Source of the DNA: Halothiobacillus neapolitanus
Lineage (GTDB): Bacteria > Pseudomonadota > Gammaproteobacteria > Halothiobacillales > Halothiobacillaceae
NCBI GenBank assembly: GCA_020722165.1
Contig: DYLI01000054.1
Coordinates: 1-10,426, forward strand
Direction: 5' to 3'
Length of the DNA stretch: 10,426 bases
Below the pieces are notes generated by a model. The model searched no databases, was not told the DNA's origin, and worked only from the letters and a program-made list of their open reading frames with translations. The stretch's first letter is position 1. Each line of letters opens with the position of its first letter. Positions 6,163 through 10,426 of the stretch are shown here, one piece after another. Both the position numbers and the translations under genes were made by a program.

Positions 6163-6190
6163 GGTGTCGGGGAAAAATCCCCTCCTACAG
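6163..6190 (-). repeat. REP-like palindrome, right copy of an inverted pair
   Basis: Read on the minus strand it is CTGTAGGA, GGGGA-TTTT-TCCCC, GACACC. It carries the canonical GTAG head (CTAC at 6185-6188 on the plus strand). It matches the left copy except for C/T in the head, one loop base and one extra A before CACC in the left copy. Confidence 0.75.
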
Positions 6191-6194
6191 AAAT

Positions 6195-7649
6195 TCAGGC
6201 TTGGAAGGACAGCCCTGCGTCATGCAAAACACGCCGTCCCCAAGCTTCAAGCTCATCAAGAATCATCCACTCGCGCCCTGTAGACGATGGATCGGCGCGC
6301 AGGTTTTCAATGCGCTCAAAAAACTGATCTGCATTGATTCCCGCGCCGCCTTCCTCATGCAATAACCGCGATGCACGCAATTCCTGCCAATGCAAAGACT
6401 CTTCCGCATTCAAGCTAGAGGGGAAGTAACGCGCACGAAAACGGAACAGCAGTTCTCGCAGGCGAGTATCTCGCACTTGCGTTTGCAGTTGTGCGAGGCT
6501 TGAAGGCGACATGGCACGCGCCTGAGCTAAGCGCGCACGCTCTGCATCGGCAATAAATCCCTGATACAGCGCTGCTTCGGCATCCAAGGCTTGCGGCTCA
6601 GGCTCGGCGGCATACAGGCTTCGCGCTAGTGCCATGAAAGCCGCCTGATGCTCAACAATAAAATCGAAATGCCGCTGGCAAGCGTGCAAATCAAGCTGCA
6701 AACGCGCCGCGCCCGCAGCATCCAGCACACGCAGTGGCGCGAGCAACGGCGCACGATTGAGATGCAGTTCTTTAATACCTGGGCGCTCAACCCCTTCGGG
6801 CAAGTCTTCGCCACGGGTAAATAACAGCTCAAGCAAAACCTCGACGGGTGTTTCAAGCAGGCGCTGCGGGTTTTGGCGCAAATCCGCCACAATCAGGCGA
6901 TTCGCCATACGCGGATGCACACCTAAAATCGCAATCGCCGTGGTATGACCAAAAACGGCGGGAAACATGCCCGAAGTGTGCAACACAGGCTTGGCCTGTT
7001 CCTTGTCCAAAAACGCACGCACGGCATTTTTGCCGCGCAAACGGTAGGCAAAATCAAACAGCTTCGATTGCTTGTCGCGAATCAGCCGCGCCAAATCTAT
7101 CGTGGCGCGCACATCGCTCAGCGCATCATGCGCGTTGGCATGAGCCAAACCATTGGCTTCGGTTAGATGCGTGAGTTTGAAACTTGGTGCACCGTCCTCG
7201 CGCCTCGGCCACTCGATACCCTCCGGGCGCAAGGCATAGGTATAACGCGCAACATCAAGAAGATCCCAACGCGTATTGCCGTCACGCCACTCGTGCGCGT
7301 AAGCATCAAAAAAATTGCGATAAAACAAAAAGCGTGTGAATGAATCATCAAAACGAATGCTATTAAAGCCTGCAATACAGGTTCCCGGCACGGACAGCAC
7401 AGCATGGACACGCTCGGCAAACTCCGGCTCCAGAACACCACGTGCCTCGGCCTGTTGCGGCGTAATGCCGGTAATCAAACACGCCTGCGGATCGGGCAAG
7501 GCATCCAGACTAGGCTTGCAAAAAAACTCCAGCGGCTCGCCCATGGGGACAAGGTTTTCATCGGTGCGAATGGCGGCAAATTGGGCAATGCGTCCAGTGA
7601 GCGGGTCAGCACTAAAAGTTTCGTAGTCGTACCAAAGAATGCTGTTCAA
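6195..7649 (-). CDS. sbcB: Exodeoxyribonuclease I
   Basis: A 3'-to-5' single-strand DNA exonuclease acting in recombination, mismatch repair and end processing. At about 484 residues it is close to E. coli ExoI (475). The DEDDh catalytic set is visible: WYDYETF (Asp8, Glu10), FNSIRFDDSFTRFLFYRNF with the third acid, and NAHDALSD (His174, Asp179). Other ExoI blocks are AQFAAIRTD, LITGITPQQA, RWDLLDVARYTYALRPEGI and LLFRFRARYFP. The start is uncertain. No ATG or GTG sits at the family N-terminus, and a TTG at 7649, one base after the slt stop, gives the normal short lead into the first catalytic motif. The alternative ATG at 7703 would overlap slt by 53 bp and add 18 unlike residues. It is the last gene of the leftward pyrF-slt-sbcB run, and its TGA lies 4 bp from the REP pair. 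Confidence 0.93.
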   Translation of the reverse strand: MNSILWYDYETFSADPLTGRIAQFAAIRTDENLVPMGEPLEFFCKPSLDALPDPQACLITGITPQQAEARGVLEPEFAERVHAVLSVPGTCIAGFNSIRFDDSFTRFLFYRNFFDAYAHEWRDGNTRWDLLDVARYTYALRPEGIEWPRREDGAPSFKLTHLTEANGLAHANAHDALSDVRATIDLARLIRDKQSKLFDFAYRLRGKNAVRAFLDKEQAKPVLHTSGMFPAVFGHTTAIAILGVHPRMANRLIVADLRQNPQRLLETPVEVLLELLFTRGEDLPEGVERPGIKELHLNRAPLLAPLRVLDAAGAARLQLDLHACQRHFDFIVEHQAAFMALARSLYAAEPEPQALDAEAALYQGFIADAERARLAQARAMSPSSLAQLQTQVRDTRLRELLFRFRARYFPSSLNAEESLHWQELRASRLLHEEGGAGINADQFFERIENLRADPSSTGREWMILDELEAWGRRVLHDAGLSFQA

Positions 7650-7650
7650 A

Positions 7651-9588
7651 TTAACGACTCGAAACGGATGGCATACGCGATGACAAAGGCTTGGATTCAC
7701 CATGCAAACGCCAATCGAACACCGTCGCATAATGCAGCACAGCGCGGCAGTAATCGCGGGTTTCCGTAAATGGCACAGTATCGACCCAAATATCCGCCGG
7801 CAGGCTCTCACCCTTGGGTAACCAGCGATTCACGCGCCCAGGCCCCGCGTTGTAGGCCGCCGTCGCCAACACCTGGTTGCCATCAAAACGCCCTAGAACA
7901 TCAGCAAGATAAGCACTACCAAGACGCATATTGGTTGCCGGATCATGCAAATCGCCCTTGTTTGGCGCAGGCAAGGCAAGTTTGCGTGCCACATCCTTCG
8001 CCGTACCGGGCATCAGCTGCATCAAACCCTGCGCCCCGGCACTGGAACCAATATCCGGCATGAAAACACTCTCGCGCCGCATAATGCCGAACATCCAGCC
8101 GCTTTCTATCGACTCATCACGCGCTAAACGCTCCACATCATCACGCCAAGGCAAAGGGAAGCGCACCTCAAGGTCTTCCATCCCCGCATTGCGCGCCTTG
8201 CCCATGGTAATCGCCGCACGATCCATCCAGCCCCAGCGCGCCGCCAAGTGCGCTGCCGCACGCTGCGTGGGCACATCCATATCACGCAGGGCAACCAGCC
8301 ACTCCTTACGCGCTTCATCGGTCAATCCCTGATGATAGAACTCACGCGCACGTTGCACCGCAGGGCGTAGGGCAACCGCCTGCACCTGCGCATCGTCAGG
8401 CAAATCAACATAGGCCAAACGGTAACTTACCCCTGCGCGGTCTGCCGAAAGCAAGCCGTAATAAGTCACGTCACGTGCCACATCCTGCCAAATTTGCTTG
8501 GCCGACTCGTTCTGTCCTTGCTGTTCTAACGCGCGTGCACGCCAATAACGCCACTCTTCACTGGCCTGCTCGTCGCGTGGCATGGCATCAACCGCCTTAA
8601 GCACCCGCGACCAATTCTGTTGACGTAACGCTGCACGCACCCGCCAGGCGCGCATATCCACATCAAAACCGCTGCTTGGTGCAGCTTCAAACCAGTCGCT
8701 GGCTTCCGCACGATGTTGACGCGCTGCCACAAGCGCCATACCGCCCTCCGCCTCACTGCGAATTTTTGCACTCATCGACTCAAGCGCTGCAAGACTATTC
8801 CACGCGCTAAAAGCCTTATCCACATCATCATTCGCCATTTTTTTTGCAGCATCGGCCAGCATCAAATGCAGTACTACATCCCCTTGTGTCGCCTTGTTTT
8901 GCGCTAAAAACACGGCCGGATTTTTCCGCGCGGCTTGCCAGCGTGCAATCTGCGCTTGCGCATCCGTTCCCATGTTGACTGCCAAGCGCGCAGCCTCCGA
9001 GCTAAGGTTTTTTTCCATAAGGCGCTCAATACGCAGCCAAAATCGCTCTTGCGTCATCGCATCCGAGTTGATTAACCACGTCTCAAGCGGCTGGCAACTT
9101 GGCGGCCAGGAAGCGCCTTCTTCCCACAGTGCCAATCCTTCATCCAGCACGCTCGCCCGCCCTTGTTGCACGCCACGCGCCAGCAAACGCTGACAACGGA
9201 ACTCCTGCGTCGTCAGGCCGACATCATCAAACATCAGATAAGTCGCCCAATCACCCGCTTTGGCAAGCTGACGTAAATAAAGCTTGCGTAAATCATCCGT
9301 CATGAAACTGGTCGGCGTTTCCTGCACAAAAGCAGACACTTCCGCAGGTCGCGCCAACGGTAAGCGCTCGCGCAAATCAAGGTAAGTCAAATAAGGCAAC
9401 AGCGGATAGGCTTTCAAAGCCGCTAAAGATGCTGCGTCAGCCACTTGCCCATCCTTCGCGTTTTGATAGGCATATTGGAAAGCGGCACGCTCCTCATTCA
9501 GTCCAGCGAAAAGCGGCGTAACAAACCCAACGCCGGAAAAAGCCAAACAAAACGCTAAAAAACGACGCAACAGATTGATGATTTTCAT
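7651..9588 (-). CDS. slt: Soluble lytic murein transglycosylase (Slt70-like)
   Basis: A periplasmic exo-type lytic transglycosylase that cleaves the MurNAc-GlcNAc bond of peptidoglycan with formation of 1,6-anhydroMurNAc, used in wall turnover. It is 645 residues, the same length as E. coli Slt70. A signal peptide covers residues 1-28 (KIINLLRRF, a hydrophobic core, then LFA|G). A long alpha-helical superhelix fills most of the protein and the SLT catalytic domain lies at the C-terminus. There, RRESVF holds the catalytic Glu506 (E. coli Glu478 in mature numbering). SSAGAQGLMQLMPGTA, NMRLGSAYLADVLGRF and AAYNAGPGRVNRW follow. The in-frame ATG at 9645 overlaps pyrF and has no signal-peptide character; ATG 9588 starts the signal peptide directly. 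It lies 40 bp after pyrF and 1 bp before the TTG start of sbcB, which implies co-transcription. Confidence 0.95.
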   Translation of the reverse strand: MKIINLLRRFLAFCLAFSGVGFVTPLFAGLNEERAAFQYAYQNAKDGQVADAASLAALKAYPLLPYLTYLDLRERLPLARPAEVSAFVQETPTSFMTDDLRKLYLRQLAKAGDWATYLMFDDVGLTTQEFRCQRLLARGVQQGRASVLDEGLALWEEGASWPPSCQPLETWLINSDAMTQERFWLRIERLMEKNLSSEAARLAVNMGTDAQAQIARWQAARKNPAVFLAQNKATQGDVVLHLMLADAAKKMANDDVDKAFSAWNSLAALESMSAKIRSEAEGGMALVAARQHRAEASDWFEAAPSSGFDVDMRAWRVRAALRQQNWSRVLKAVDAMPRDEQASEEWRYWRARALEQQGQNESAKQIWQDVARDVTYYGLLSADRAGVSYRLAYVDLPDDAQVQAVALRPAVQRAREFYHQGLTDEARKEWLVALRDMDVPTQRAAAHLAARWGWMDRAAITMGKARNAGMEDLEVRFPLPWRDDVERLARDESIESGWMFGIMRRESVFMPDIGSSAGAQGLMQLMPGTAKDVARKLALPAPNKGDLHDPATNMRLGSAYLADVLGRFDGNQVLATAAYNAGPGRVNRWLPKGESLPADIWVDTVPFTETRDYCRAVLHYATVFDWRLHGESKPLSSRMPSVSSR

Positions 9589-9628
9589 GATTTTTAGCTT
9601 CTGCCGGCAGGAGTGACTACAACACATT

Positions 9629-10345
9629 CTACACGCTGATCTCACGCAATATATGTTCTAAAGCCGCTTGCGGATCAGCCGCTTGCGTAATCGGGCGACC
9701 AATCACCAACTGGCTTGCCCCCAACTGTAAAGCCTCGCGTGCCGACACCGTGCGCCGCTGATCGTCAGCCGGCGCGCCGGGCGAGCGTATGCCGGGTGTG
9801 ACCAAAATACCCTCTTCACCCCAAAGCTGACGCAAACCCGCTGCTTCACGCGCCGAACACACCACACCGCCCAGCCCACAATCCTTGGTCAACGCCGCAA
9901 GCCGGTGCACCTGATCCAACACCTCGCCATGCAGACCAATATCGTGCAAATCTTGCGCTTCCATACTTGTCAACACTGTCACCGCAATCAACAGCGGTGG
10001 CTTTGAATAACCCACCAAAGCCTCACGCGCCGCCCCCATCATGCGCTGCCCACCCATGGCATGCACATTCACCATCCACACACCCAAATCCGCCGCCGCC
10101 TTCACCGCCTGCGCCACCGTATGCGGAATATCGTGGAATTTGAGATCAAGAAACACCTCAAACCCCAAACCCTGCAAAGTCTCCACCGCCGCAGGTCCGG
10201 TCCGGGTAAACAGCTCCTTCCCCACCTTTAAACGGCATAGTTTCGGGTCAAGCTGCTGCGCCAAGGTCATGGCCGCATCAAATTGAGCGTAATCCAGAGC
10301 TACAATGACGTGCGGCTGCGAACTTGGAATTGATGTGTTTTGCAT
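9629..10345 (-). CDS. pyrF: Orotidine 5'-phosphate decarboxylase
   Basis: The last step of de novo UMP synthesis: decarboxylation of OMP to UMP in the cytoplasm. A 238-residue TIM-barrel of the E. coli-like class. Motifs in order are VIVALDYA (substrate-binding Asp18), LKVGKELF (Lys40/Lys43 region), and the catalytic loop FLDLKFHDIPHTV with Asp67, Lys69 and Asp72. VNVHAMGG, VTVLTSM, VCSAREA and the phosphate-binding loop LVTPGIRSPG follow, and VIGRPIT near the end supplies the phosphate-gripping Arg. The ATG at 10345 has AGGT about 9 bases upstream and lies 24 bp from the T-tract of a leftward terminator. Its promoter must therefore sit in a very small space or overlap that terminator, or it depends on read-through from the tRNA. 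It is the first gene of the pyrF-slt-sbcB run. Confidence 0.96.
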   Translation of the reverse strand: MQNTSIPSSQPHVIVALDYAQFDAAMTLAQQLDPKLCRLKVGKELFTRTGPAAVETLQGLGFEVFLDLKFHDIPHTVAQAVKAAADLGVWMVNVHAMGGQRMMGAAREALVGYSKPPLLIAVTVLTSMEAQDLHDIGLHGEVLDQVHRLAALTKDCGLGGVVCSAREAAGLRQLWGEEGILVTPGIRSPGAPADDQRRTVSAREALQLGASQLVIGRPITQAADPQAALEHILREISV

Positions 10346-10369
10346 GAGAAATACCTAAATAACGGGCAT

Positions 10370-10394
10370 AAAAAAGGCAGCACAAAAGCTGCCT
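10370..10394 (-). terminator. Rho-independent terminator of the upstream leftward tRNA gene
   Basis: Read on the minus strand: AGGCAGC, a 6-base loop, GCTGCCT, then a run of six T. It lies 18 bp downstream of a tRNA 3' end and 24 bp upstream of pyrF, so it separates the tRNA transcript from the pyrF run. Confidence 0.85.
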
Positions 10395-10412
10395 CAATTA
10401 AACTACAAAATA

Positions 10413-10426
10413 TGGCGGAGCGAGAG
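10413..10426 (-). tRNA. 3' end of a tRNA, probably tRNA-Ser (rest outside window)
   Basis: Read on the minus strand the last bases are CTC-TCGCTCC-G-CCA: the end of a T-stem, a 7-base acceptor strand, discriminator G and encoded CCA. Discriminator G with a CTC T-stem end is typical of tRNA-Ser. tRNA-Asp has a similar acceptor strand but usually a different T-stem. A terminator follows at the expected distance. Only 14 bases are visible, so the isoacceptor cannot be named. Confidence 0.6.

Larger units (their letters stand above)
6058..6190. repeat. BIME-like element: two inverted REP units able to form one long hairpin
   Basis: The outer REP arms (6058-6085 and 6163-6190) are near-perfect inverted copies of one another. 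The 77-bp centre is also self-complementary: CAGCA plus ACCC (6100-6108) faces GGGT (6140-6143) and TGCTG (6147-6151), and CGTTGG (6113-6118) faces CCAACG (6130-6135). The element fills the gap between two convergent genes and stops 4 bp before the sbcB stop codon. Such pairs commonly act as transcript-end stabilisers or attenuators. REP sequences are thought to be mobilised by RAYT transposases; none is in this window. Confidence 0.72.

Noticed and set aside
9589..9645. An N-terminal extension of Slt overlapping pyrF
   Set aside because: The 19 extra residues are cysteine- and arginine-rich and precede an ordinary signal peptide that starts at 9588.
1..10426. CRISPR arrays, phage, toxin-antitoxin, secretion or defence gene clusters
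   Set aside because: No regularly spaced direct repeats, no integrase or transposase, and every gene of size is a recognisable housekeeping or known-family protein.

Overview
The window looks like a chromosomal housekeeping segment from a Pseudomonadota bacterium. It is most like a betaproteobacterium or a related gammaproteobacterium. The basis is protein resemblance: E. coli-type ProRS with an editing domain, SlyD, Slt70, ExoI, class-I PyrF and a WrbA-like quinone reductase of a betaproteobacterial flavour. A CbbY-type phosphatase hints at, but does not prove, a Calvin-cycle (autotrophic) ancestry. I see no phage, transposase, CRISPR, toxin-antitoxin or defence genes.

Left part (1-2281): the 3' two thirds of proS run rightwards to a perfect 12-bp hairpin terminator. 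That terminator is symmetric and also serves the converging leftward pair, a UPF0114/YqhA-like membrane protein followed with no gap by a periplasmic TlpA/ResA-type thioredoxin. A 189-bp divergent intergenic region then leads into rightward genes.

Middle (2471-6032, all rightward): a WrbA-like NAD(P)H:quinone oxidoreductase; galU with slyD 5 bp behind it, closed by a strong terminator; a CbbY-like sugar-phosphate phosphatase; and a 135-aa stand-alone protein that I read as a DgcZ-type CZB (chemoreceptor zinc-binding) domain without its usual GGDEF partner. The gaps before and after the phosphatase gene each hold an imperfect inverted repeat.

Right part (6195-10426, all leftward): pyrF, slt and sbcB are closely packed and probably co-transcribed. 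Upstream of pyrF lie a leftward rho-independent terminator and the last 14 bases of a tRNA, probably tRNA-Ser, cut by the window edge. The convergent gap between the CZB gene and sbcB holds two REP-like palindromes in inverted orientation (BIME-like), whose arms and centre can fold into one long hairpin.

Functionally this is a mixture of translation (proS, tRNA), envelope biogenesis and turnover (galU, slt), thiol redox and protein folding (tlpA-like, wrbA-like, slyD), pyrimidine synthesis (pyrF) and DNA repair (sbcB). The least ordinary items are the stand-alone CZB protein and the REP pair next to it. I did not find evidence of a new multi-gene system. No gene-free stretch exceeds 300 bases.
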